This document shows, in pieces, positions 1-7,911 of a DNA stretch of 17,367 nt. Source of the DNA: JAAZMA01 sp964564325 (lineage in GTDB: Bacteria; Bacillota; Clostridia; Tissierellales; Tepidimicrobiaceae); contig CAZMBD010000049.1 of NCBI GenBank assembly GCA_964564325.1, positions 1 to 17,367 on the forward strand, in the 5' to 3' direction. Under the pieces are notes generated by a model. It did no database searches and was not told the origin of the DNA. It was given only the letters and a program-made list of their open reading frames with translations. Every line of letters starts with the position of its first letter. The stretch's first letter is position 1. The translations under genes and the position numbers were made by a program.

Positions 1-113
1 AAAAAAAGGTTGGGATGGAATTAGTAATTTTCATAGCTGATTGGATAGAAAATCACATATTAAAATCTGATATGGCATATAAGGAATTTTTAAATAATAA
101 GGGAATAGTATAA
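1..113 (+). CDS. Bacteriohemerythrin, C-terminal fragment (partial, cut by window start)
   Basis: An open frame runs from base 3 to the TAA at 111-113 and encodes about 36 residues. They read ...FIADWIENHILKSDMAYKEF and end in LNNKGIV. The HxxxD spacing in WIENHILKSD, followed by an aromatic residue and FL, is the usual last helix of bacteriohemerythrins. There the His and Asp belong to the di-iron, O2-binding centre. The start and the first metal ligands lie outside the window. The gene ends 2 bases before a terminator stem that it shares with the convergent gene at 142-504. The family call rests on a short tail only, so it is likely but not certain. Confidence 0.7.
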   Translation, partial: KKVGMELVIFIADWIENHILKSDMAYKEFLNNKGIV

Positions 114-114
114 A

Positions 115-143
115 AAATAAGGAGCTGTCACAGCTCCTTATTT
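115..143. terminator. Bidirectional rho-independent terminator
   Basis: Bases 115-127 pair perfectly with 131-143 around a 3-nt loop (core GGAGCTG/CAGCTCC). A-rich sequence before the stem and T-rich sequence after it allow the hairpin to end transcription both of the hemerythrin gene (plus) and of the convergent DUF6483 gene (minus), whose stop codon at 142-144 overlaps the stem. Confidence 0.85.
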
Positions 144-504
144 AGAATATCTCCCAACCAAATTTTTCGGTCAATTCCTTTAATCCCTCTTCTATTTCTT
201 TTCTGGTGAAATTATTTTCCTTTAAATAATCATCGCTAAAATTGTTTAATCTTTCATAGAAATCTAGAGCTAATTCTATATATCTTTCATTACCTGCATC
301 TAGATTTTCAAATAATAAGTTCTCAGCCTCATTTATCTTTCCTTGATTTAATAAAAAAAGTAATTCTTTATATAGATAATCAGTATCTGTATATTCTCCT
401 ACATTTGGCAGTTGGTAGATTGCCACATCCTTATTCAAAAATATTTTAGCCAAAAATCTTACTAAATCTCTAATTTGACGCATTATATAATCTTGTTTAT
501 ACAT
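142..504 (-). CDS. DUF6483 family protein
   Basis: A small soluble protein of 120 residues beginning MYKQDYIMRQIRDLVRFLAK, the typical opening of the Firmicute DUF6483 family, whose function is unknown. The rest is helical and acidic, with short helix pairs (YKELLFLLNQGKINEAENLL, then ELALDFYERL) that resemble a small TPR-like solenoid. The frame stays open upstream to a TTG at 519. The ATG at 504 is preferred because a GGAGGT ribosome binding site (512-517, read on the minus strand) lies 7 bases before it, whereas that site would fall inside the longer version. There is no signal peptide or membrane segment. It is a monocistronic gene convergent with the hemerythrin gene and divergent from the GTPase at 652. 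Confidence 0.8.
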   Translation of the reverse strand: MYKQDYIMRQIRDLVRFLAKIFLNKDVAIYQLPNVGEYTDTDYLYKELLFLLNQGKINEAENLLFENLDAGNERYIELALDFYERLNNFSDDYLKENNFTRKEIEEGLKELTEKFGWEIF

Positions 505-539
505 GAAACATACCTCCAATGAAAACTTTCTTTTATTTC

Positions 540-545
540 ATTATA
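540..545 (-). promoter_or_regulatory. Possible -10 element for the DUF6483 gene
   Basis: Read on the minus strand, 545-540 is TATAAT, 36 bases before the ATG at 504. No convincing -35 hexamer is seen at the right distance, and the whole region is A/T-rich, so a chance match is possible. Confidence 0.35.
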
Positions 546-595
546 TAATAAAATGCAGTAATATTATAATGATTATAAAATGTTATTTTTGTATA

Positions 596-604
596 TGGTA
601 TAAT
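596..604 (+). promoter_or_regulatory. Extended -10 promoter of the TetM-like GTPase gene
   Basis: The bases TGGTATAAT (596-604) fit an extended -10 element (TGn plus a perfect TATAAT). No good -35 is seen, which extended -10 promoters tolerate. Transcription would start near 611, giving a 5' leader of about 40 nt. That is too short for the leader-peptide attenuator known upstream of tet(M), and none is visible. Confidence 0.6.
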
Positions 605-651
605 AGCCTTTATAAGAATAGATAAAGTCAACAGTTATAAGGAGGTAAAAG

Positions 652-2604
652 TTGAAGAAAACAGTTGGAATATTGGCTCATGTAGATGCTGGCAAAACTA
701 CATTTGCAGAGCAAATTCTTTATTATGGAGAGAGTATAAAGACAAGAGGAAGAGTTGATCATAAAAATAGTTTTTTAGATAGTCATAGTATAGAAAAAGA
801 CAGGGGTATTACAGTATTTTCAGACCAAGGTATATTTAATTATAAAGGTTCTACTTATTATTTAATAGATACGCCAGGGCATATAGATTTTTCTTCAGAA
901 ATGGAAAGAGCTATTCAAGTTATGGATTATGCTATTATTATTGTAAATGGTGCTGAAGGGATACAAAGTCATACAGAAACTCTATGGCAATTACTTAGAA
1001 AATATAAGATACCTACTTTTTTCTTTATAAATAAAATAGATAGAGTAGGTGTAGACATTCATGCAGTACTGAAAGAAATCCGTTCTAATTTAACAGAAAA
1101 CACTTGCTACATTACAGAATTATTTAATAAAGGAGAAATGTCAGAGGAATTAATAGAGTTTATCGCAATGCAAGATGAATATCTTTTAGATAAATATTTG
1201 GAAGATGCATACGATGAAAAATTATGGTTAGATAGTATGAAAAACATGATTAAAGAAAACAAAATTTTTCCCTGTTTTAGTGGATCTGCATTGCAAGATA
1301 TTGGAATTGTAGATTTTTTAGATAAATTTCATTTGTTAACATATACGGATTATTCGACTAAAGGGGATTTTAGTGGTTATGTCTACAAAATACGTTATGA
1401 TGAACAAGGCACTAAAGTAACTTATATAAAGGCTCTTAGTGGTGGATTAAAGGTAAAGGACGAAATATCCTATGGAGATGAGGATAATAGAATTTATGAA
1501 AAGGTTAATGAAATTAGAATTTACAATGGGAATAAATTCATAATGAAAGATGAAGTTTTAGCAGGAGAACTTTTTGCAGTTCCTAGTTTAAGCCAAACAA
1601 AAGTGGGACAAGGCCTTGGGACTTTAAAGAAAAAATTTGAATATCAAATGGTACCAACTTTAAAATCCAAAGTAATATTTGATAATACATTAAATTCGGG
1701 AGATGTTTTAAAATATTTCAGAATTCTAGAGGAAGAAGATCCTGTTTTAAATGTTGTATGGGATGAAAATTTAGAAGAAATTCACCTTCATATTATTGGT
1801 ACAATTCAGTTAGAAGTATTAAAAAAACTAGTAAAAGAGAGATTTGATTTAAATATAGACTTTGGACCTTGTGAAATATTTTATAAAGAAACTATAAATA
1901 AGGAAACAATAGGATATGGTCATTTTGAACCTATGGGTCATTATGCAGAAGTACATCTTAATTTAGAACCTGGGGAGAGGGATAGTGGAATATTATTTGA
2001 AAGCCTGTGCTCCACTGAAGACTTATCTATAGGGCAGCAGAACCTTATTCGTTCACATATTTATGAAAAAGCACATAGGGGAATATTAACAGGTTCACCT
2101 ATAACGGATATAAAGATTACTTTGCTAACAGGCCGTGGAAATAAAGAACATACTAGTGGAGGAGATTTTAGGGAGGCAAATTATAGAGCATTACGACAAG
2201 GATTAGAGAAAACTGAAAATGAATTGTTGGAACCATATTATAGTTTTAAAATAGAAGCAGAACTAGCTTATATGGGGAGAATTATATCAGATATACAAAA
2301 ATTACATGGTTCTTTTAATACTCCAGAAATACTTAAAGATAAAATCAGAATAATAGGAAGGGGACCAGTAGCTACCTTTATGGATTATACAAAAGAATTT
2401 GTTTCATTTACAAAGGGAAAGGGAATCATTAGTTTTAAATTTGATGGGTATGATATTTGCCACAATAAAGATGAAATAATTAAAAAAATAAATTATAATA
2501 AAGATGCTGATCCTAGTTATACTTCTAATTCAATTTTTTTTACAAAAGGCCAAGCTTATGTAGTGAAAGGTAGTGAAGCAGAAGAACATATGCATTGCCT
2601 ATAA
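652..2604 (+). CDS. TetM/TetO-like ribosomal-protection-type translational GTPase
   Basis: A 650-residue EF-G-like GTPase, about the length of TetM/TetO. GTPase motifs: P-loop AHVDAGKT (9-16), switch I RGIT (51-54), DTPGH (73-77) and NKID (127-130). EF-G-type domains follow, including ...IGTIQLEVLKKLV and a domain IV ending in a C-terminal tail EEHMHCL. The family binds the ribosome; its resistance members eject tetracycline from the A site. Here the domain IV loop (about 497-506) reads NKEHTSGGDF, unlike the YSPVSTPADF I recall for TetM, so tetracycline resistance is not shown. It could be a chromosomal relative with another ribosomal role. The start is TTG at 652, 5 bases after GGAGGT (641-646). 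It has its own promoter, and a second promoter overlaps its end. Confidence 0.85.
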   Translation: MKKTVGILAHVDAGKTTFAEQILYYGESIKTRGRVDHKNSFLDSHSIEKDRGITVFSDQGIFNYKGSTYYLIDTPGHIDFSSEMERAIQVMDYAIIIVNGAEGIQSHTETLWQLLRKYKIPTFFFINKIDRVGVDIHAVLKEIRSNLTENTCYITELFNKGEMSEELIEFIAMQDEYLLDKYLEDAYDEKLWLDSMKNMIKENKIFPCFSGSALQDIGIVDFLDKFHLLTYTDYSTKGDFSGYVYKIRYDEQGTKVTYIKALSGGLKVKDEISYGDEDNRIYEKVNEIRIYNGNKFIMKDEVLAGELFAVPSLSQTKVGQGLGTLKKKFEYQMVPTLKSKVIFDNTLNSGDVLKYFRILEEEDPVLNVVWDENLEEIHLHIIGTIQLEVLKKLVKERFDLNIDFGPCEIFYKETINKETIGYGHFEPMGHYAEVHLNLEPGERDSGILFESLCSTEDLSIGQQNLIRSHIYEKAHRGILTGSPITDIKITLLTGRGNKEHTSGGDFREANYRALRQGLEKTENELLEPYYSFKIEAELAYMGRIISDIQKLHGSFNTPEILKDKIRIIGRGPVATFMDYTKEFVSFTKGKGIISFKFDGYDICHNKDEIIKKINYNKDADPSYTSNSIFFTKGQAYVVKGSEAEEHMHCL

Positions 2605-2608
2605 TCTA

Positions 2609-2617
2609 TGCTATAAT
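2609..2617 (+). promoter_or_regulatory. Extended -10 promoter of the lipoprotein gene
   Basis: The bases TGCTATAAT (2609-2617) combine a TGn extension with a perfect TATAAT, 57 bases before the ATG at 2674 and directly after the GTPase stop codon. No -35 hexamer is evident. The same TGn-TATAAT layout serves the gene upstream. Confidence 0.55.
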
Positions 2618-2673
2618 ATTGTGTGAGAAATAATCTTTATTTTGTAAAAACTATTTTAAAAAAGGAGAAAAAG

Positions 2674-3294
2674 ATGAAAAAGCTAAACAAAAAATCAAAA
2701 ATTGCATTAATACTTATAATAGGTATATTTATATTTAGTTTAACAGGCTGTGCTCAAATTAGAGACAAGCTTAAAACTATTAAAGGTGAATTAGTAGGTA
2801 TACATTTCACTATTTCGGCCTATGACCACTATGCTAATAAAACTTTAGAAATGGAAGGAAACAAAGTAACAGTAGGTGTATTAGAAAATGAGGCTAATAT
2901 AGACCCATCATCTACAGGATATCAATCTGGAGTACTTGAAATAACTGTAAACGGAAAGCAAATGTTTCAAGTAGGAAATACTGTTATTTTTGCAGAAGAT
3001 GGATTGGATATGGTGGAGGATTTTGAAGTTCCTGAGGATATAACCGTAGGCAGAGGTGGGGGATTTGTTCCCATGGATAGATTTATTAATAATATAAAAA
3101 ATAAAATTGGTAAAGAAAAAACCATTATTATTTCTAGTCAAATGGGAATTCCTCTAGCTGTTTATCAAGGTAAAAATGTTTATGTAACAGTTCCTGATGA
3201 TTTACCTAAGATGACAAGACTTAATATCGACGGCAAGTCTTTGTATATTCATAGAGCTAATTATATAATTTTAGATACAGAAATGATAAAATAA
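2674..3294 (+). CDS. DUF5052-like lipoprotein
   Basis: A 206-residue protein with a lipoprotein signal: basic N-terminus MKKLNKKSK, a hydrophobic stretch, and the lipobox LTGC (23-26), so Cys26 should carry lipid and the mature protein sits on the outer face of the membrane. The body is beta-rich and, from memory, matches the clostridial DUF5052 family, which has no known function (TVIFAEDGLDMVEDFEVPE; a conserved end VPDDLPKMTRLNIDGKSLYI). The frame opens earlier, at a GTG at 2623. The ATG at 2674 is chosen because AAGGAG lies 7 bases before it and the signal peptide then begins at residue 1. It is followed by a strong terminator. Confidence 0.75.
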   Translation: MKKLNKKSKIALILIIGIFIFSLTGCAQIRDKLKTIKGELVGIHFTISAYDHYANKTLEMEGNKVTVGVLENEANIDPSSTGYQSGVLEITVNGKQMFQVGNTVIFAEDGLDMVEDFEVPEDITVGRGGGFVPMDRFINNIKNKIGKEKTIIISSQMGIPLAVYQGKNVYVTVPDDLPKMTRLNIDGKSLYIHRANYIILDTEMIK

Positions 3295-3309
3295 AAAAGG
3301 ATTTATATA

Positions 3310-3345
3310 TAAGGGTTGCTTAAGCAACCCTTAATTTATTTTTTA
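3310..3345 (+). terminator. Rho-independent terminator after the lipoprotein gene
   Basis: Bases 3310-3321 and 3322-3333 form a perfect 24-nt palindrome (AAGGGTTGCTT/AAGCAACCCTT), followed by a T-rich tail (3334-3347). It closes the GTPase-lipoprotein region. Confidence 0.85.
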
Positions 3346-3382
3346 TTGTACATAATAGGAAAGAATGTGTCATATTTAAAAC

Positions 3383-3407
3383 GGGCAGACACGCAGGTCT
3401 GGCCCTA
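3383..3407. repeat. GC-rich palindromic intergenic repeat; possible terminator of the minus-strand operon
   Basis: GGGCAGAC (3383-3390) pairs with GTCTGGCCC (3397-3405) with one bulged base around ACGCAG. The segment is far richer in G+C than its surroundings. From memory it resembles the short dispersed repeat with core GGGCAGACACGCAGGTCTG seen between genes in many Firmicutes; I could not search for copies. On the minus strand the hairpin is followed by GTTTTAAAT, 19 bases after the stop of the cupin gene, so it could also end the trmB-cupin transcript. Confidence 0.55.
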
Positions 3408-3425
3408 CGCACACCGTGATATATT

Positions 3426-4121
3426 TTATGCTCCTTCACCATACATTATAATTATAAAATCTAATCCTTCTTCTTCATCAGTCCAGAAACTATGGTGAAC
3501 ATTTTTATCTATATAATAAGCATCTCCATCTTCAAAATTATACTTTTCATCACCTATTTTAACTTGTCCCTTACCTTTTATAGCAATAACTAATGTTGAA
3601 AAAGGGTTTGTTTGCTGATTTTCTTCTTCATTAATAATCATACCTTTTTCAACTCTATACCATCCAGTTCTGAGGCCCTTATCATAAACTATGGGAATAG
3701 CATATCCACCATGAACAATTCGAGCATGTTCTTTTCCTAATTTAATTTTTTCTGGTTGGTCTAAAATAAAATAGCTAAAAATAAATTTTAATGGATTAAT
3801 GTTTTGAGGTATTTTTTCAAAATTTATAAAATCTAATGGAGTTTTGTCACTCCAATATTCTCTACCCATAGCTGCCATGGCTGACATTTCTTTTGAATAT
3901 ATTTTCTCTAGAGTATTTATATCTGTAACAAAACTAAATATTTCTAATACTTCATTGGATTTACTTATATTAAAGATCTGATCTTCTTTAATATCTACTA
4001 TATAAAAATCTTCATCAACTTTAAAACCAAATTTAAAATCTATTAAATTTTTTGTTTTTTTAATATAAGATTTAGTAAAATCCTCCAAGATATTTATAAC
4101 TTTATCTGACTTTGCCTTCAT
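3426..4121 (-). CDS. Cupin-tailed protein of unknown role, partner of the TrmB regulator
   Basis: A 231-residue protein. The last 75 or so residues form a cupin barrel: NPFSTLVIAIKGKGQVKIGD, then FEDGDAYYIDKNVHHSF. The VHHSF pair and the GDAYYID turn fit cupin motifs, but a full metal-binding set is not evident. The N-terminal 150 residues (FKFGFKVDEDFYIVDIKEDQ; SKEMSAMAAMGREYWSDKTP) are not clearly recognised. The alternation of strands and a helix recalls an SCP2-like ligand pocket, which is a guess. The open frame extends upstream inside the trmB gene. The ATG at 4121 is chosen: it lies 2 bases after the trmB stop, with AAAGGAG about 10 bases before it. The tight coupling suggests it senses or processes a ligand with the regulator. 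Confidence 0.65.
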   Translation of the reverse strand: MKAKSDKVINILEDFTKSYIKKTKNLIDFKFGFKVDEDFYIVDIKEDQIFNISKSNEVLEIFSFVTDINTLEKIYSKEMSAMAAMGREYWSDKTPLDFINFEKIPQNINPLKFIFSYFILDQPEKIKLGKEHARIVHGGYAIPIVYDKGLRTGWYRVEKGMIINEEENQQTNPFSTLVIAIKGKGQVKIGDEKYNFEDGDAYYIDKNVHHSFWTDEEEGLDFIIIMYGEGA

Positions 4122-4123
4122 TA

Positions 4124-4939
4124 TTACAATTCTCCTTTCATACCTAGACTCCATAGTTCTTTTAGTGTAAGATTTGCTTTTGTTGAAATTTGATTTATTA
4201 TTTTTCCATCCACCTCCTTTTCCATTACATGTACCATAATATCGTGTTGTAGCCACATGGTTATAGCTAATACCATGGCCATGTTTTTAGTCCAAACACC
4301 AGTAGTGTTATTTTGCTTGACTTGAGCTAATAGACATTCATTAGTATCTTTAACAATTGCAAACCATCGGCCATAAAGGGAAATTTGCTTTTCTTGCAAT
4401 GGGCTTATATAATGGAAAAATTGCTTGTCTAAGCCTAAATCACAATCTCCAAATTCCAGAGCAAATACTGCAATTTCTTTTTTTTCTGCAGCTTGTAAGT
4501 GACCTTTTATAGATAATAGTTCATTTTCAAATCCAGTAACCAAGATACTATTCTTAGCTTCATTACACATCTCTTCTGCTCGTAAAAATATTTGTTTGTG
4601 GTTATTTAGATTTATAAAGGGTTCTTCTTCTTTTAGATTTTCTAATTTTTGAAGCTCAGTATTTAGTTTGAAAATCACTTCATTTACTTCATTCTTGTGC
4701 CTAGAAAGAAGTAGTTCATAGGGCAAGGGTTGGTATATTTGTTTTTCAGGTTCATTTATTATTAATGCAGCTCCTTTCTCAACTAAACTCTCTAAGACCT
4801 CATATACCTTACCTCTTGGTACTTGTGAATGTTTAGATAGCTCGTAACCAGTAGAATTAGGATTACTAATCAATGCTTTATAAACTTTCGCTTCATATAA
4901 AGTAAAACCTATTTTTTGCAAGGCTTCAATTGTGTTCAT
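4124..4939 (-). CDS. TrmB-family transcriptional regulator
   Basis: A 271-residue regulator. Residues about 8-65 form the TrmB winged helix: IGFTLYEAKVYKALI, then STGYELSKHSQVPRGKVYEV with the recognition helix, then the wing ALIINEPEKQIYQPLP. A helical linker (KNEVNEVIFKLNTELQKLEN) leads to a C-terminal ligand/dimerisation domain (SILVTGFENELLSIKG ... LYGRWFAIVKDTNECLLAQV). TrmB proteins usually respond to sugars or other small solutes. ATG at 4939 with AGGAG about 10 bases upstream. The gene is divergent from the YfcC-family carrier (152 bp between starts) and cotranscribed with the cupin gene, so control of the carrier-pepT unit and of itself is a reasonable inference; the ligand is unknown. 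Confidence 0.85.
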   Translation of the reverse strand: MNTIEALQKIGFTLYEAKVYKALISNPNSTGYELSKHSQVPRGKVYEVLESLVEKGAALIINEPEKQIYQPLPYELLLSRHKNEVNEVIFKLNTELQKLENLKEEEPFINLNNHKQIFLRAEEMCNEAKNSILVTGFENELLSIKGHLQAAEKKEIAVFALEFGDCDLGLDKQFFHYISPLQEKQISLYGRWFAIVKDTNECLLAQVKQNNTTGVWTKNMAMVLAITMWLQHDIMVHVMEKEVDGKIINQISTKANLTLKELWSLGMKGEL

Positions 4940-4973
4940 AATCTTTTGCTCCTTTATTTAATTAATTTAAGTA

Positions 4974-5003
4974 TAGTATACACTAAGGTGGTTACTAAAT
5001 CAA
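4974..5003 (-). promoter_or_regulatory. Sigma-A promoter of the trmB-cupin operon with overlapping dyad
   Basis: Read on the minus strand, TTGATT (5003-4998) and TATACT (4980-4975) are separated by exactly 17 bases, a good housekeeping promoter. A short dyad, TAGT-ATAC-ACTA (4974-4985), overlaps the -10 box and could be an operator for autoregulation. That second point is weak, because the dyad is short and the DNA is A/T-rich. Confidence 0.6.
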
Positions 5004-5091
5004 TATTTAATTCAAATTATTCTTATGGATAAAATTAAAACCTTTGGAAAAAATAAAATTACAAAATAAATTTTAATTTAGAGGTGAGGAA

Positions 5092-6606
5092 ATGAATAAA
5101 AAGAAAAAGAAATTAGAATTTCCAACGGCTTTTACAGTTTTATTTATAGTTTTAATATTAGCAGCGTTTCTTACCTATATAGTACCAGCAGGACTTTATT
5201 CTAAATTAGTATATGATGGTGAAATGGACGTTTTTGTAATAGAGGATCATGAAGGGAATACAACTACGGTTCCAGCTACCCAGGATACATTGGATAGTTT
5301 AAATATTAAAATGGATGTAAATAAATTTAAAGATGGTAGTATTAGAAAACCTATTTCAATTCCAGATACCTATCAACGGATAGCTCAGTCTCCTCAGGGA
5401 TTAATACCAATTATAATGTCTCCAGTTCAAGGTGTTATGGATACTGTAGATATTATGGTTTTTGTCTTAATACTTGGTGGGATTATTGGATTGATTAACA
5501 AAACAGGTACTTTTGATGCAGGTATTGCGGCATTATCTAAAAGGACTAAGGGAAAAGAGTTTATGTTAGTAATAATTATCTCTCTATTAATAGCACTAGG
5601 TGGTACTACTTTTGGATTAGCAGAAGAAACTATTGCCCTATATCCTATACTAATGCCCATATTTATAGCCAGTGGTTATGATGCCATAGTTTGTATTGCT
5701 GCAATTTATATGGGTTCTTCAATTGGAACCATGTTTTCAACTGTAAATCCATTTTCTGTAGTTATAGCGTCTAATGCAGCAGGTATATCTTTCAATGAGG
5801 GACTTACATTTAGGGCTATATCTTTAGTGTTAGCTATGATAATAACACTTATTTATATCTATTATTATGCTAGGAAAGTTCAAAAGGATCCGAGAAATTC
5901 CTTAATCTATGAAGATATGGACAAAATTGAAGAAAGGTTTTTAAAAGACTATGATCCAGATAATGTAATTCCATTTGATTGGAGAAGAATTTTAATCCTT
6001 ATAATATTTTTAGCAGCTTTTCCAATTATGATTTGGGGAGTATCTTCAGGTGATTGGTGGTTCCCGGAAATGTCAGCATTGTTTTTAGCTGTAGCCATAA
6101 TAATTATATTTCTATCTGGTCTTCCGGAAAAGGAAGCGGTGAATACTTTCTTAGATGGAGCAGCAGATTTAATAGGTGTAGTATTAATTATTGGAGTTGC
6201 TAGAGCTATTAATATAGTAATGGATAATGGAATGATTTCCGATACATTGCTATTTTACACGTCCTCTATAATTAGAAATATGAATGCAGGAGTATTCGCA
6301 GCTGTACAAATGCTATTATTTAGTATTCTAGGTTTTTTCGTACCATCTTCATCAGGTTTAGCTACACTATCTATGCCTATAATGGCACCTTTAGCTGATA
6401 CTGTAGGCATATCTAGAGCTGTAGTAGTATCTGCCTATAATTGGGGTCAAGGCTGGATGGCTTTTATAACTCCTACAGGGCTTATTTTAGCAACTTTAGA
6501 AATGGTGGATGTAACTTATGATAAGTGGCTGAAATTTATCCTTCCATTAATGGGAATAGTGGGAGTTTTCTCAATAATTATGCTTGTCATTCATACCGTA
6601 TTATAA
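5092..6606 (+). CDS. YfcC-family membrane carrier (C4-dicarboxylate/amino-acid carrier-like)
   Basis: A 504-residue integral membrane protein with about 11-12 hydrophobic segments. It starts with a basic tail (MNKKKKKLEF) and a first helix ending YIVPAGLYSK, then an extracytoplasmic stretch of about 70 residues. Features typical of the YfcC/DcuC-like superfamily: GGIIGLINKTGTFDAGI, GGTTFGLAEETIALYPIL, STVNPFSVVIASNAAGISF and NWGQGWMAFITPTG. Members are taken to be ion-coupled carriers for amino acids, peptides or dicarboxylates; the substrate cannot be read from the sequence. ATG with GAGGTGAGG directly before it. pepT follows after 40 bases with no terminator between, so the two are probably cotranscribed, pointing to peptide or amino-acid use. 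Confidence 0.85.
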   Translation: MNKKKKKLEFPTAFTVLFIVLILAAFLTYIVPAGLYSKLVYDGEMDVFVIEDHEGNTTTVPATQDTLDSLNIKMDVNKFKDGSIRKPISIPDTYQRIAQSPQGLIPIIMSPVQGVMDTVDIMVFVLILGGIIGLINKTGTFDAGIAALSKRTKGKEFMLVIIISLLIALGGTTFGLAEETIALYPILMPIFIASGYDAIVCIAAIYMGSSIGTMFSTVNPFSVVIASNAAGISFNEGLTFRAISLVLAMIITLIYIYYYARKVQKDPRNSLIYEDMDKIEERFLKDYDPDNVIPFDWRRILILIIFLAAFPIMIWGVSSGDWWFPEMSALFLAVAIIIIFLSGLPEKEAVNTFLDGAADLIGVVLIIGVARAINIVMDNGMISDTLLFYTSSIIRNMNAGVFAAVQMLLFSILGFFVPSSSGLATLSMPIMAPLADTVGISRAVVVSAYNWGQGWMAFITPTGLILATLEMVDVTYDKWLKFILPLMGIVGVFSIIMLVIHTVL

Positions 6607-6646
6607 TATCATAATTATATAGATTATTTTTTGAAAGGATGATTGT

Positions 6647-7858
6647 ATGGATAAAATTGTAGAAAGGTTTATAAAGTATATAGGAATAGATACTAAATCT
6701 GATGAAAATAGCAATACTTGTCCTAGTACTAAGGGCCAATTAGAATTAGGTAAATTATTAGTAGGAGAATTAAAAGAATTAGGCCTTGAAGATGTTAAGC
6801 AAGATGAAAATGGATATATATATGCTACTCTTAAATCTAATATAGATAAAAAAGTACCCACTATAGGTTTTATTTCTCATTTAGATACTAGTCCAGACAT
6901 AGATGGGAAATGTATAAATCCAAAGATTTTTACCTATGAAGGTGGAGATATTAAACTAAATGATCAATACACCATGACAGAAAAAGAGTTTCCATATCTT
7001 AAAGATTTAGTGGGTAAAGAATTGATTACCACAGATGGAACTACGCTATTAGGTGCAGATGATAAGGCAGGTGTAGCCGCTATAATAGATGCTATGGAAT
7101 ACCTAATTAATCATCCAGAAATTAAACATGGAGATATTAAAATTGGATTTACACCAGATGAAGAAATTGGTAGAGGAGCAGATAAATTTGATGTAAAAGG
7201 ATTTAATGCTGATTTTGCATATACTGTAGATGGTGGACCTTTAGGAGAATTAGAATATGAAAATTTCAATGCAGCTTCAGTAAAAATAGAAATTCAAGGC
7301 CAAAATGTTCATCCAGGTACAGCTAAAGGTATTATGGTAAATTCTGTGAGAGTAGCTATGGAAATTGAAAATATGCTACCAGTAAATGAAAAACCAGAGT
7401 ATACAGAAGGTTATGAAGGTTTTTATTTATTGGACGATATTAATGGTAGTGTAGATTATACTGTGATGAATTATATTATTAGAGATCATTCTATGGAAAA
7501 ATTTGAACAAAAGAAAAACCATATTCAAAAAGTAGTTGATTTTTTAAATGATAAATATGGAAATATCATCAATATAGAAATAAAAGATTCTTATTATAAT
7601 ATGAAGGAAAAAATAGAACCTCATATGGAAATTATAGAATTAGCTAGAAAATCTATGTTAGATCTTGGCATAGAACCTCATATTCAACCTATTAGAGGCG
7701 GCACTGATGGAGCCAGACTTTCCTATATGGGTCTACCTTGCCCAAATTTATTTACAGGTGGATATAATTTCCACGGAAGATATGAATTCATTCCAGTAGA
7801 ATCTATGAAATTAGCATCACAACTAATAGCAAAAATTGCAGAGAATAATGCTAATTAA
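6647..7858 (+). CDS. pepT: Peptidase T (tripeptide aminopeptidase)
   Basis: A 403-residue M20B metallopeptidase, full length for PepT, which removes the N-terminal residue from tripeptides in the cytoplasm using two zinc ions. Metal and catalytic positions are in place: SHLDTSPD with His78 and Asp80, GADDKAG with bridging Asp138, DEEIG with Glu172/Glu173, VDGG with Asp195, and NFHGRYEF with His376. The lid/dimerisation domain lies between about 205 and 320 (QGQNVHPGTAKGIMVNSVRV). ATG after GAAAGGA. Genes of this kind often sit next to YfcC-type carriers, so import followed by hydrolysis of small peptides is the likely joint role. Confidence 0.93.
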   Translation: MDKIVERFIKYIGIDTKSDENSNTCPSTKGQLELGKLLVGELKELGLEDVKQDENGYIYATLKSNIDKKVPTIGFISHLDTSPDIDGKCINPKIFTYEGGDIKLNDQYTMTEKEFPYLKDLVGKELITTDGTTLLGADDKAGVAAIIDAMEYLINHPEIKHGDIKIGFTPDEEIGRGADKFDVKGFNADFAYTVDGGPLGELEYENFNAASVKIEIQGQNVHPGTAKGIMVNSVRVAMEIENMLPVNEKPEYTEGYEGFYLLDDINGSVDYTVMNYIIRDHSMEKFEQKKNHIQKVVDFLNDKYGNIINIEIKDSYYNMKEKIEPHMEIIELARKSMLDLGIEPHIQPIRGGTDGARLSYMGLPCPNLFTGGYNFHGRYEFIPVESMKLASQLIAKIAENNAN

Positions 7859-7859
7859 T

Positions 7860-7890
7860 TCAAACAAAAGGGACAGTCCCTTTTGTTTGA
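7860..7890. terminator. 31-nt palindromic hairpin, likely terminator of the yfcC-pepT unit
   Basis: TCAAACAAAAGGGAC (7860-7874) pairs perfectly with GTCCCTTTTGTTTGA (7876-7890). The GGGAC/GTCCC core followed by TTTTGTTT in the descending arm gives a terminator-like RNA in both directions. I recall very similar palindromes recurring between genes in clostridial genomes, so it may also be a dispersed repeat. Confidence 0.65.
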
Positions 7891-7911
7891 CCTATTATTT
7901 GAGGTGATAAA

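Noticed and set aside
505..519. Longer DUF6483 start at TTG 519
   Set aside because: The good GGAGGT site at 512-517 serves the ATG at 504 and would be inside the longer frame.
2908..3141. 77-codon frame antisense to the lipoprotein gene
   Set aside because: Shadow of the real gene; no ribosome binding site and no coding character.
3316..3498. 60-codon open frame on the plus strand
   Set aside because: It runs through a terminator, the GC-rich repeat and the antisense of the cupin gene; no ribosome binding site.
4122..4256. Longer start for the cupin protein inside trmB
   Set aside because: The extra 45 residues overlap the 3' end of trmB in another frame and look like shadow sequence; the ATG at 4121 has a ribosome binding site and a 2-base junction.
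5427..5660. Open frame antisense to the carrier gene
   Set aside because: Complement of membrane helices; no start signal.
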